Assembly: GCF_945859705.1 (NCBI RefSeq)
Contig: NC_079137.1
Span: forward strand, 57,320,552 to 57,384,551
Direction of reading: 5' to 3'
DNA from: Episyrphus balteatus
Taxonomy: Eukaryota; Arthropoda; Insecta; Diptera; Syrphidae
Length of the DNA: 64,000 nucleotides
Shown piece after piece: positions 42,401-54,075 of the stretch (the stretch's first letter is position 1; each line of letters opens with the position of its first letter). Position numbers and translations under genes: made by a program. The notes below the pieces were generated by a model. The model was not told the DNA's origin. It was given only the letters and a program-made list of their open reading frames with translations, and ran no database searches.

Positions 42401-42779
42401 TTCTTAATGAGTATATTATATGTATCAATCATTTATTTCAAGTTCATATTCATTTTTAAAATACGGTTTGTGTAGGTAATGCTTGAGAGCATTTAATCCC
42501 CCTTTAAAAAAATTTAAGTTACAATAATTCTATTATGAAACACTAAATTTTTTAGTGTAAGAATATTTTAAATTTACTTAAATTCGAATTTTATCTAATT
42601 TTATGCTTCCAGTACTTAACTATTCTGTATGATATTTGATATCTTCATAAATTGCGGACTCATTTTTTCTACCCTGAATTTTAGTGTGAAAATGAAATAT
42701 GAAATTATAGTAAATTATGTAATATTTTCTTAATTGGCTAGAAATATTAATAAAAAGGTGTTGACGTTTAAAAATACAC

Positions 42780-43110
42780 GATTTTTGATTTTTAATACTC
42801 CTAAGCGAAAACTCGAAACGGCAGCCCTGTTAGGCGTATTCACTTTATCCAAGGCAGACCCGAAAAAGATATCAGCAGCCAAAGACAAAAGGGAGACAAA
42901 GAAGAAAGTTTTATACGGATACATCGAAAGTTACATAAACTGCCATACAATCCAGTGGAACTCGTTCACTGAAAAAGGAAGATGAGTCGGAAAATCGAAA
43001 AAGCTCATGGCGGAGAATAGTAGAAACAGAATCAGCGCAAATTGGGAACAGGTGAAGGGAGTTGATTTACATCTTCTGAAACCGTACACGATAGTGCGCA
43101 AATAGAGAGG
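42780..43110 (+). pseudogene. Possible frameshifted retroelement remnant
   Basis: A block GC-richer than its surroundings. One frame reads KSSWRRIVETESAQIG and, after a one-base shift, NWEQVKGVDLHLLKPY, then a stop. This recalls the WRRxVExE...W-x-x-VK pattern near the C-terminus of some LINE proteins. The match is short and from memory, so confidence is low. Confidence 0.3.
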
Positions 43111-43299
43111 TTGATCCAAAGGTTGATCCAAAAATGTTATAGATCTGAGGACCTTTAATTGGAAAGTTAGAACTTAACAACTCTCAAGAACAATAGTTTA
43201 TTCCTTGCTGAACTGAACTCATATGATGAAAAAACTCAAGACTAGAGATTACAATTGAATTTGAATTTCCTTTTTAGTACCAAAATTAACGGTATTTGC

Positions 43300-43560
43300 C
43301 TTATGACCAAAATGGAAAAGGTAGTTTTTCTCAAAAACTGCTCTAACGATTTATGATTAAAAAAATTAGGTCGTACTTTTGAAAAATAAAAAAAATATAT
43401 TTTTGGACCATTGTTAACGTTGTTTTGCCTCGAATCGGGTTCTTGATGTCTAACTTTCTCGTAAGCTACACAACCGATTTCAATGAAAATTTTGATTTTT
43501 TCAGGAAAATTCTGTTTTTTTTTTTCAAAATTCGGATTTTTTTCTGTTCTGTCCTTTAAA
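43300..43560 (+). repeat. Repeat fragment shared with 18840-18960 and 26780-26840
   Basis: TTTCTCAAAAACTGCTCTAACG and TGGTTTTTGTC-like neighbours match 18860 on. CTAACTTTCTCGTAAGC and CCGATTTCAATG match 26787 on. It is a decayed member of the same dispersed family. Confidence 0.4.
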
Positions 43561-44785
43561 ATTCAGCTTTTCAAAATTTTGACAGCGTAATATTTTAACA
43601 AAAAGAATTTTACAAATTCTGTTTATTTTTTCACGTCATATCCTCTTACTAATGTATAGGATAGGTAACCTCATTAATGTAATTCTAGTTTCTACTACGA
43701 AATTTGGTTTGTCGTTTTTACTCTGAGAACCGTTCTTTCTGTCATGTTCGTGCGAATGTAGAATTTTGTATTACAAAATTATTATAAGAACTGAATTTTA
43801 AAAAACTGAATTATGAAAAGCAGAATTTAAAAATAAAAAAAATTTGACCCCGGCAGAAGTAATAATATTAAAATAAAGAAAAATGTAAGAAAAAAACATT
43901 TTTAAATTTAAAAAAAAAGTAATTTTTTTTTTTCGATCAATCATTTATTTTTTCAGAACAGATAAGAGCAGTGAATTTTTGAAGACAGTTCTTATTTTTT
44001 ACTATAAGTCCTATAAATTTTCTTTCAGAATATTTTTAAAATATTAGTTCAAAATATTGGTTTTTAGAAATTTCGCAAGAAACGAAAACTGTAAGGATAA
44101 AGGATGAACAAATTACCAAATTCTGAGAGCCTTTTATTTGTTTTTCCCATTAGTTTTGTCAAGGAATTTCCATAAAAATTCAAAGCAAAATAACAAACAT
44201 TTTTTCTGAAAAAAAAAGCTTTAAAACAAATATTTTTGCGTTGAAGAGAATGGTCACCATAATCATAAGATATACTGGACAACGACTGTAGACAACAATA
44301 TACTAATAAACATTTTTCTGTCAAAGATTCAAGACATCTGGAAACACAAAAGTGGAAAGTAATAATTAAAAAAACAAACAAATACAAACAAAAACAAAAC
44401 ACGATCAATGATCAGTCCGAAAAGATAGCTTCAAGAAACTGGTCGTTTAAGTTTTTTTTTGTATTCTTATTCAGAAGTTGTAATTTTAAAATGTGACTTT
44501 TTTCAACGCTCAATTAAGAGCTATTCATTTATATCATAGAGCGAAACAAAATTATGACATTATGATTATTAAGTCAACAAATCATTATGACCACACTTGA
44601 TAAGCAGACAAATAAACATTTAAGTTGCGGTTCTATGAATAGTTCATTTTTAATGAATTTGAAAAGTAAAAGAACCATAGCTATAAAGCTTATTTGATCA
44701 ATAAATGTAATTCAGTTTAAAGATTGATCGCGAGTTGAATTGAATGCGTGATTTGAATTTTTGATAAGTTTATTGACTCACAAAC

Positions 44786-47700
44786 ATGGCCTTGAAATGG
44801 ACAAGTTGTAGTCGGCTACAACTTAGGTTTGTGCATTTTGTTTTGTTATCAGAATTATTTATGCAGATTACCGTGGGAGCCACAAAACAACCCAATATTG
44901 TTATTATAATGGCTGATGATATGGTAATAAAATAATTTTATCAGTTTTGATAATCATAAAAGTTTTTATTTTTACTTTTTCTACTTAAATTTAGGGTTTT
45001 GATGATGTGAGCTTCCGTGGTTCGAATGAGTTCTTGACCCCAAACATTGATGCATTAGCTTTTAGTGGGGTTATATTGAATCGATATTATGTTCCAGCTA
45101 TGTGCACACCATCACGATCTGCACTAATGACTGGGAAAAATCCCATCAACATAGGTCGGCTAAAAAGACGATAACATTGTTTCAAAGTTTGATGGGAGTC
45201 AATTTTTCTACTTCTTTTTGCAGGCATGCAACATTTTGTGATACCAAATGATCAACCATGGGGTCTTCCATTGACAGAGAAGACATTAGCACAGTATTTT
45301 AAAGAAGCTGGATATTTTACAAGTCTGATTGGAAAGTGGCATTTAGGGTTTTCTAAGAAAGTCTATACCCCACTTTATCGGGGATTTGATCATCATTATG
45401 GGTATTATGGGGGATATGTGGATTATTACGATCAGACATTATATTCCACAGTAAGTATTTTCATTGACAAAAAAGGGAAATTAGTACCCAAAATGACAAT
45501 TTTGCTTGTAAAATGCTTTAAAGAAGCAAAAAAAAGCATGAATAAAGCTTTACAGAAGCAAAATTCTTAGCCAGGAGGTTGAAAGACTAATGACCAATTT
45601 CATAAAGCCCTTTTAAATATTTATCAGGCTTTTACATCCTAAAATGACGTTTGTCCCATAAAAGAAACGTCATTTAAAATTTTAAAAGCCTGTTAAATGC
45701 TTATGAAATCGGCCATAAGGGTGTTTTCATAAACGTTTGAAATCTGCGTTAGTACAGTCGTCTTTCTGCTTTGTTGCATTAATGAACACAACAATTCTGC
45801 TTTGCAGGTCTGCTTAAGAACAATTTTCAATAGTCACTGAGTGTAGATAAACTTCAGACAAAAACCAAAAATTACCACAGAATGAGTTTTGTTTAATAAG
45901 GGTTGAGCATAAAAAATATTTAGGTACTTTTGCAGTTCCCTTAAATATTGTTTGAAATAACACAGACAATTTGTAAACCATGTTACATTGGGGTGGCGCT
46001 AAAAAAAATACTTTCTTCTATTTTTAATAGTGGAATTAAAAAAAGGAAATCGTGTGTTTTACATTTGAAATATTTTATATTATATTTTAAATTAGGGTGT
46101 TCAAAAAAAGTTTTAAAAAAAATTGTTTTAGTGCACAGAAAGTTTATAAGATGTGGTTTCTGGTGCTATAAGATTAAATTAATTAAATCGATTTTGGTTC
46201 AATTCCAAAAGTGAATGTAAAAATTGCATTTTTTTAACCCAATTTTCAATTTTAAATTAATTTTTATTTTTATCATCTTAAAACTATCTTAAAGCTAGAC
46301 AAAAATTCATACAAAATAGCCTACTTATCAATTGCCTTATACGTCCGGTGACCATATTTCTAGAAGCGAAACCCGGGACAGATACAAAATTCCTTGGAAA
46401 TTATTGATTTTTCAAAAAAAAAAAAAAAAAAATAATAATAAAAATTGAATTTTTTTTAAATGAGTTTTCATGATTTTTCCATGATTTCTTAAACGATTTG
46501 ATGGGAGCATTTTCGTTGAAATCATTTAAACCGTTTACGAAATCAAGAAAGCGGATTTATAATAGGTACTGTAAATAACTTTTAAAAAAATATTTTTTCA
46601 ATCAAAGTCGGAAGAGATGTTTTTTTTTAACATTTTTAATTTTTTCAAATGATTTTGAAATTGTATCATCTTTATTAAACTTTTAATATGTGCTTAAATT
46701 TTTTGAAATTAAGCTGGGTTCTTTACTTTTTCATATGTTGTTCATTATTCGAAAAAACTTTTCCTGATATAGATTTTCAACTTGAGAAATACAAGCTGGA
46801 ACTAAATAATTGACAAAAAATTTTAAAAACTAAAGCTTGAGGTGAAACGAAAATTTTCATATGAAACCAGTACAAGGAAATACAAAAATTTAGCTTTTCA
46901 ATATACGATATTGTTAACTGTGTTAGAATATTTGGAGAGTTTTCAATCGTTATTGTCACTGACATTTAACTGTCCAAGTAATTTTTCTTGCTACAAAAGA
47001 GTTTTTTTTGACTTAGGAAACTTTCGTTTTTTCGTTTTGCTACAGCAACGTACTAGGCTTAATGTTTTTATCGGAAAAATTAGAAAAACTTTTAATTTTA
47101 GTTTTTAACCAACCAACCACTGTTTTTTGTTGTTTTCCGTACAAAGTTTTTAAAATTTTGAACAAAAAAAATCAGAAAATGTGCAAATACGGGACAATCA
47201 CGGGACAAATTACAAAATACGGGACACTTATACGTCCCGGGTTTCTTAAATAAAAACCAGGGACAAGCTGTTGAAATATGGGACAGTCCCGGGTAAACCG
47301 GGACGGATGGTCACCGTACTTATACGGGCACTCTAAGTTATACATCATTTTTCTTAAGGCTAATACTTTTCGGGCTTATAACTATGCCCCCTTATGCGAA
47401 ACTACTCCATTTTACATTATTTCAAAAAACACATTTTCAAATTTTCTCTGTACTACCTAAATATTTTTCAATTATAATTAAAAAAAATTTGAGCCACCCT
47501 AATGGGAAATATTTTTTTTCTTCGATAATTTAGTCACAATAATATTTACGTTGATTTTTTTTAAATTTCACAAGCAACAACTGTAGAAGATAACATTTTT
47601 TTAGCCACCCTAATACGAAAAAATTCAATTCAAACTCTTCTCAAAGCTGCTGCAGTTGGACTAAGTTATTACGATCGCAGATCTGACTTTATGAACACGT

Positions 47701-49380
47701 CTAACGCAGGTCTAAGTAAAGCAGAGGTTTTTGAAAACACCCTTAAAATGTAATATGTAATGGAATAATTGGCTCAAATAATAATTTTGCTTCCATAAAG
47801 CCTTACAGCAGCAAGAGGAGTATCTGAAAGGCTTTATAGAAGCAAAATTGTTCGTCGGCAGGTTGAAAGACTAAGAATATTTAGAAGACCACCCACCTTA
47901 TCCGCTTGTTTTTTGTACCTCTTATATCCCAGTAAGGATAGACTTTTTTAAAGAAAAGGCTGATTTTTGGTATACAGGTTGTTTACAATCTGTGACTTGA
48001 AAGTTCCTTACTGGGTTATTATTTGATCGAAAGAATTTATACATTTTTTTCGGTTTTTTTCGACTTTCATTGAAAAAGTTGTTAAATTTTTGTGTTCATA
48101 TCATTGCAGAGTGCAAATTACTCCAGAGGTCATGATTTCCGAAATAACTTAAAAATTACAAGGGACAATCAAGGAACTTATGTTACAGATAGTCTGACCG
48201 AAGAAGCTGAGCATCTCATAAAAAATCACGATACCGAAATTCCTCTTCTGCTAATTCTTAGTGAACTAGCTCCTCATTCTGGTAATCCTGATAAACCATT
48301 TCAGGCACCAGCCGAAGAAATTGAAAAGTTCAAACACATAACTGATCCTGATAGAAGAACTTATGCAGGTTTGTTACAATATTAATCTCTTAAAAATTGT
48401 CAAAAATGAAAAAAAGAAATATTTTCTAGCCATGGTGTCGAAGTTAGACGAAAGTGTTGGAAAAGTTGTTGAAGCTCTAGATGCGAAAGGAATTCTTGAC
48501 AACACAATTCTTCTATTTTACTCTGATAATGGTGCTCCTGTTAAAGGTCTACATGCAAATGAAGGATCAAATTATCCTTTTCGAGGGGTAAGTTAATCAG
48601 TTTACAAATCAAAGCCTGTTTTGAAGCTCACAATTTATTCCTTTTTAGCAAAAAAATTCACCATGGGAAGGTGGCATAAGATCAGCAGGTGCAATTTGGA
48701 GTCCACTAATACAAAATGGTGGTAGATTATGGAATCAAACAATGCACGTTAGTGATTGGTTACCAACTCTTGCTTCTGCTGCTGGAATAAAACTTAGTGA
48801 AGACTTAAATTTAGATGGTTTGAATTTATGGAGAAATTTGACAAAAGGAAGTGAACCAACTCGACGAAAAATTGTTCATAATATCGATGATATATTTCAA
48901 TATGTTTCATATTCGAGTGGCAAATGGAAATATATAAATGGAACAACTCTATCAGGAGCTTACGATGGTTGGTTGAAATCTCGTGAAAAAGTTCATATTG
49001 ATCCAAAATCTCATAGCTATGTCGAATTAATCAAAAATTCTAAAACATGGAAGACTTTAATTAAATACAAGAAAACAGATGAAATTGATAATACAGATAT
49101 TTTGGAACTTCGTCAAAAAGCTTCTATTGATTGTGCTTATGATAGTGAAGTATCGAAATGTGAACCTTTAAAAGATGAATGTATATTTGATTTAGATGAA
49201 GATCCTTGTGAGCAAAATAATCTAATTGGTCAGTTAAAGAACTCGAAAATGTTGAAAAGAATTCGGAAGGATATCGATGATTTTAGAAGTAAGGCTATGC
49301 CACCAGTTGGAAAACCAACAGATCCAAAATCTGATCCCAAATTGCATGATTTTGAATGGACTTGGTGGGAAGATTTATAA
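44786..49380 (+). CDS. Arylsulfatase B-like enzyme 2, 557 aa
   Basis: Six exons: 44786-44923, 44995-45154, 45224-45450, 48110-48368, 48430-48587 and 48649-49380. Exons 2-5 (160, 227, 259, 158 bp) equal those of gene 1 exactly. Signal-like N-terminus, then PNIVIIMADDM (Asp44, Asp45). CTPSRSALMTGK has Cys83 as predicted formylglycine. GKWHLG, LAPH, YSDNGAP and FRGQKNSPWEGG follow. It ends at EWTWWEDL with no hydrophobic tail, so it is predicted to be soluble, secreted or lysosomal. Intron 3 is 2.7 kb and loaded with inverted-repeat elements. AATAAA lies near 49488. This is the only member of the trio on the plus strand. Substrate is unknown; family members act on N-acetylgalactosamine sulfates and related glycans. 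Confidence 0.92.
45588..45718. repeat. Hairpin in intron 3 of arylsulfatase 2
   Basis: The arms around CCAATTTCATAA and TTATGAAATCGG, and around GGCTTTTA...AATGACGTTT and AAACGTCATTTA...TAAAAGCC, pair over about 60 bp with almost no loop. Confidence 0.7.
45716..47745. mobile_element. Possible 2.0-kb inverted-repeat element enclosing a hAT element
   Basis: The left end TAAGGGTGTTTTCATAAACG and the right end (reverse complement TAAGGGTGTTTTCAAAAACC) match in 18 of 20 bases. A further inward block CTGCGTTAG is shared in inverted orientation. The 975-bp hAT-type element lies inside. No transposase frame is seen. The outer boundaries are tentative because no target duplication is clear. Confidence 0.5.
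46344..47318. mobile_element. Non-autonomous hAT-type element with 8-bp TSD, 975 bp
   Basis: Perfect 8-bp direct repeats CTTATACG at 46336-46343 and 47319-47326. Inverted termini are TCCGGTGACCAT and the reverse complement TACGGTGACCAT, with CCCGGGAC blocks at both subterminal positions. The interior carries AT-rich sequence including a decayed family A segment (about 46400-46620) and no transposase. It sits in intron 3 of arylsulfatase 2. Confidence 0.82.
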
Positions 49381-49545
49381 GATTTGAGCTTATTTGTGTA
49401 AACATAAAACAAAAATATTGTATGTAAAAAATTGTTTGGAATATTAAAGCTTTTTAAAAATTCATAAAAAAGCTTTTTTGAGAAATTAATAAAAAAAAAA
49501 ACTTAAGAAATATATAAAAAATATCTTTAAATGGTTTTGACCTCT

Positions 49546-49977
49546 ACACAGAGAAAAATAGACCACATAAAATAGAACAAAAACAATAAGATTTCTCTAT
49601 GGTTTTCATCCAAGAAGGAAACCTTATTAAAACAATCGGGTTTTCCTTATTGTTTTAAAATCTGCAAAAAAATAAAAAAAACGATGACCAGGCTGGGAAT
49701 CGAACTGGAGACTTCAAATCATTAGTCGCCCACCTTACCACCTGAACCAACCTGCCATGAAAATATTGATCGCGATTTTTGTTCTAGTGCTAAGTTGCAA
49801 AAAAAATCAACTTTTCAGTCAAATTTTAATAAGATTTTCTCTATAAAAATAATAAGAAATCTCCTTAAAAAAATCTTATTAATCGTTGATTTTAATAAGA
49901 TTTCCTTATGAAATGTATGGACGGTAAAACAATATGGCAATCTGTTAGTTTTTAGCGGGTCATATTTTTCTCTGTGT
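49546..49977. mobile_element. TIR element, 432 bp, with tRNA-like core
   Basis: The ends ACACAGAGAAAAATA (49546-49560) and their exact reverse complement (49963-49977) bound the element. Inside are AATAAGATTT-type arms in inverted orientation and, on the minus strand, a tRNA-like stretch at 49686-49756. No protein frame. It lies about 165 bp after the arylsulfatase 2 stop codon. Confidence 0.72.
49686..49756 (-). other. Degenerate tRNA-like sequence
   Basis: The minus strand has an A-box match (TGGTTCAGGTGG) and a B-box match (AGTTCGATTCC) at tRNA-like spacing. The acceptor ends do not pair properly, and the T stem has mismatches, so this is not a functional tRNA. It looks like a tRNA-derived promoter fossil carried within the TIR element. 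Confidence 0.5.
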
Positions 49978-51249
49978 AAACGAAGTAAGCAATTTAATTC
50001 TTGTATAATAAAGAATTTTCGAAAAAAAAAATGAAAATGTTTAGACTCGCTTTTTTATAAATATAATATTTATAAAAAAAAGTATGCCATTCAAAAAGAA
50101 AAATCAGTCGACACAGTCGTCAAAACAAAAATTCTATTTTCAGAAAATTATTTTCTAAAAACAAATTTAACTTTTTTAAACCCGAAATTATTTTTTTTTT
50201 TTTTTATTTTTTTAAATTTTATTATTAGGGTTATTGAAACCGTTTTGTCAAAATCAAATATACGTTTTAAAAAACTTAAATTAACAGGCAAAGTTTTTTT
50301 TTTTTAATAACAAACAAGTCTCAAACCTTCAGGGTATTATTTTAAAATAAAAGTTGCAAATTGAGTTTTATAAGAACTTTGAAAGGTTAATTAACTTGTA
50401 ACAAAATGGCGTAAGAGATAAAAAAATTAACTATATATTTTAATGAAAGAAATTTTAAAAAAATACAGAAATCAATTATGGACAGCGAAACCAATATCTG
50501 CAAAAAGTGGATTTGATCGGAAACCGTAGCATGATCAATAAGTTAATAAGTTCTTAGCGCATTATTTTAATTATTTATAAATTTATTACTTTTTAAGAGA
50601 AAATGCTTTTATAATTTTTTTCTCATTTTTAAATTTCATTTAATGTGTTGTTTGTTTAAATATTGAAATATTGCTTCTTGGTCTACAAAGAAAATCAAAG
50701 AAAATAAATAATTATAAAATAATTATACAAAATATAAAACAAAATGTTACTCAACAACTTTTTTTTTTAAAAGCATTAAAAAAAATAAAAAATTAAAAAA
50801 TGATGAAAAACGAAAAAAAAAATGAAAACAGGTATACTTCGAAAATAAACACAAAATGAGAAAATTACTATAATACGGATAAATTAAATTTCATTATACG
50901 GGGGTCTGGGACAAAATGCATATGCATTTTGAAATCAGTATTCGAACGAGTATCGAAATCAGGGTTGTAAAAATATCAATTGAAAAAAAGGCATTTGAAA
51001 TTGAATAAAAATATATATTGCAAATAAAATAGTTTACATTAAAAAAAGAATATTTATTGAAACTGAAAATATTTTGCATTAAAAATAATGTTATTGCGAA
51101 TAAAAAATTTTCTGCATTGAAGAAAAAAAAAAATCCAATGATTCGCGTAAAACGTGTAAGAACTTTTTTATAAATGTTTAATTTGTCATCAAAACTATAA
51201 ATAAAATGAATCATTGGCTTTTTGGGACCAATTACAGATTTTACTGTCT

Positions 51250-51555
51250 CTTCGAAAAAAACACCCTTTCACCAAATTTTTTTTTATGAAAACTCTTTAT
51301 TTTTGCTTTCTATCCCAAAATCAATGTTTTTACCAAATTTCATTAGGATGACCCATCATTTTTGTTTTCACTCAATAAAAAAAAACACCCTGTTAACCAT
51401 GATATTTTTATAGACACTTAAGATTCTTGTTTCTTATCTTAAAAGTAGCATAATTGCTAAATTTCAATAGGGTACCACTAATATTACTCTAGTATTTCAC
51501 ACTTTTTCAAATATACCCATATTTTCTTTACTTTAAAAAAAAAACCCTTTCACAT
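51250..51555 (+). repeat. Family B repeat modules upstream of repeat A
   Basis: Two to three AAACACCCTTTCACC-type blocks (51259 on, 51383 on, about 51535 on) separated by about 125-150 bp. The segment CAAATATACCCATATTTTCT matches the reverse complement of 30730-30755. Confidence 0.55.
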
Positions 51556-52560
51556 AAAAATAAAATGCACGACTGGGTCGCACGAACTTGCTCTTGGAGT
51601 TAAAGTTGCTTAAATTTTTAAGACTTTTTATGTAGAAATTTGGAAAAAAAAAATAAAATTCGTTTAAAAAAAAAAAATAAAATAAAATCTGAAATTAAAT
51701 TGCCCTCCAAAACAAGTATGCAGTTTTGATTGATATATTAACGTGCATTTTTAGAAAAAAAATTTTCAAAATCGTTAGAGCCGTTTTTTAAAAAAACAAT
51801 TTTTTATAAATAATTTTTTGGAAAAAAAGTTTAAAAATAAAATATTAATGCCATTTTGTAGAAATCACTAATCAACATCTAAAAACAAAATTTCAAAAAA
51901 ATTCAATGTCCCGTTTTCGAAAATTTCATTTTTCAAAAAAAAATTTTCAAAATTTTTTTAAAAATCCAAAAATTATTTTTTTGGAAATTTTATTTTTGGT
52001 TTATATTTAAATTATATAAATGCTTCTTCACAAAAAGTTTCGTTGAAATCGAATAAGAAGTTTCGGAGATATTCGAATTTAAAAAAAACGGTTCTATGGC
52101 AGGTACCGTTAATAATGATTTTCAAATAAAAAATTTTTCATTGAAATATAGACCTTAGCGTAAAACTAACATTTGAATTTTTTAAACAAAATCGTTGGAG
52201 CCGTTTTCGAGCTATTTTAATTTTACTAAAATCGGTATATGACAAGTACCGTTATTTTTGGTCCAAAAAAATTAATTCCAAAAACCCCTCTGGAGAGTCG
52301 CCAAATAACGCTACATACCAAGTTTGACATTAATCGGTCCATCCGTTTAGGCTGTAGCTCCTTATACAGACAGACAGACAGACAGACTGACAGACTGACA
52401 GACAGACAGACAGACAGACAGACGGACTTCCGGGACCCACTTTTTTGGCATTGTCTACCATCGTAATGTCATGGAAAAATGTTATCTCAACTTTTTTTTT
52501 TTGTACGAATGCATAACTTGATATATAGTACCTATATCGCAAGTAAAAATTTATAGACTT
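51555..52560 (+). repeat. Best-preserved copy of dispersed repeat family A
   Basis: In order: head TGCACGACTGGGTCGCACG (51567 on); GAAAATTTCATTTTTC; GGTTCTATGGCAGGTACCG (52090 on); ATGACAAGTACCG (52236 on); CAAAAACCCCTCTGG; a CAGA microsatellite (52371-52423); GGACTTCCGGGACCCAC; and ATATCGCAAGT. Parts of this order recur at ten or so places in the window. It has no coding capacity that I can see and no terminal repeats, so the element class is unknown. Confidence 0.75.
52371..52423 (+). repeat. CAGA tetranucleotide microsatellite
   Basis: A run of CAGA/GACA units with three CTGA interruptions, inside the tail of the family A copy. Confidence 0.9.
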
Positions 52561-52626
52561 ACATTATCCGTAGTTCCCATGGGAAAGAGAACATATTTAA
52601 TGAATTTCGTAAGGGTACCATTTATA

Positions 52627-53440
52627 CCATGGATTTTATCGGACTTATCGCGGATTTTTCCCTATTTCCCAAAAAAACACCCTTTAACCTAAAATATTTG
52701 TATAGACTTTTTGAGTTCTTGCTTTCTGTTATAAATGAAACATTTTTACCAATTTTCATTGGTGTAACAATTTTTTCCCAGTTTTTGTGGTACTAATTCC
52801 GAATTTCATCATTTCTTGAAAAAAAAAAACACCCTTTCACTCAAAATAATTTTTTACTTTTTATAGATTCTTAATTCTTATAGGTACCAACCAAAACTAT
52901 TTCACCAAGTTTTAAAAATTAATAAAATATAAGTTAGCTGTTATGATACCTTTCTCACACACAACTTAACCTATCAAAAAAACACCCTTTCACCCAAAAT
53001 ATTTTTAAAAACTTTATGAATCCTTTGTCCCTGTTTTATCTTTAATCTTCATCCCAAATTTTGTCGGTGTATCATGTTTTTCACATGGGTTTCGGTTATA
53101 TTTTACCTGTTGAGGTCAAAAAACAAGCACCCTGGTTTTTAATCGGAAATAACTTTTCTTAGAGCAATCGCATTGACTTTATTTTTATGTCATTAGATTC
53201 AGCATCAAAAAATACCTTGAAAACATGTATCATATGATGATATTCAACAAACAATTTTTTTCAGTATATTTTTGACATTCAGCTCCTCCCTCTTGTCCGC
53301 GAAAAAACAACTTTTTTTTATAGACTTTTTTGTCATTGGTTCTTATCCCAAAAGCAAACTTTTTGCCAAGTTTCATGAGTGTAACAATTTTTTTTTTTAT
53401 TTCTTGATTTTATGTACTATTTTACCTGTGCCAATTTTTC
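52627..53440 (+). repeat. Family B repeat modules downstream of repeat A
   Basis: Tandem modules of roughly 130-200 bp, each ending near AAACACCCTTTCACC (52672 on, 52828 on, 52977 on). Long stretches match 30390-31110. Confidence 0.7.
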
Positions 53441-54075
53441 AATAGTCAGATAAACCTCAGATAGAGCTTATTCCTAGGAATAAAAGTTTTTTTTCATATT
53501 GATATTTATTCTTCTGATAGTCTAACTGACGATTGAAAAATCAGGGCTTAGGTGAATATAAATTTAATGAGCCGTAAATGTGACGAGTTTTTAACAAAGT
53601 CCAAATTTTGTTGTTTTGGTACTTTTTTCTCTTGAAATTAACTGTGCAACTCTTTACTTTGACTGAAATTGATAATATTGGCCAACACATTTTAGGATTT
53701 CTCACTAAATTTGTGAAACAAATTGCTCTCAGCTATAACCGACCTAAAAAATGTTTTTGGCTAATTGTTAATTTTTTGTGATCATTTCATTTTTGATCAT
53801 TTTTTGATGAAAACATTTATGCTATAAAAACATGTTTTAAAAACATGGAAGAAAGAACAAAGAAACAAAGTTTTAAATTATTAAAACTTAATTGCTTAAG
53901 ATCATATTTATTAAAAAATAAAATACACAAGTCAAAAACATAAGTCTTCAAAAAAAGCCTGAATAAATACATAAATAGTTAAAAAATTAAAATATCAAAC
54001 CGAAAAATTCATAATTTACTCTACTTCGTCACACATGTCATAAAAATATTAAACATAAAATATAAATTACTTAAT

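Larger units (their letters stand above)
37397..44785. other. Long intergenic region between arylsulfatases 1 and 2
   Basis: The two genes point away from each other across 7.4 kb. It contains a family A fragment (about 39050-39400), a possible retroelement remnant (42780-43110) and a further repeat fragment (43300-43560). The rest is very AT-rich with homopolymers; ORFs there are Lys/Asn/Phe-rich chance frames. No TATA box can be assigned with confidence. Confidence 0.5.
49381..54075. other. Intergenic between converging arylsulfatases 2 and 3
   Basis: Contains a TIR element with a tRNA-like core (49546-49977), a family A copy with CAGA microsatellite (51555-52560) and family B modules (51250-51555, 52627-53440). 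50000-51240 is unfeatured AT-rich sequence. No gene is supported. Confidence 0.55.

Noticed and set aside
49686..49756. Functional tRNA gene
   Set aside because: A and B boxes are present but the acceptor and T stems do not pair, so it is only tRNA-like.
52239..52542. ORFs with QTDRQTDRQTD or VCLSVCLSV repeats
   Set aside because: Translations of the CAGA microsatellite, not genes.
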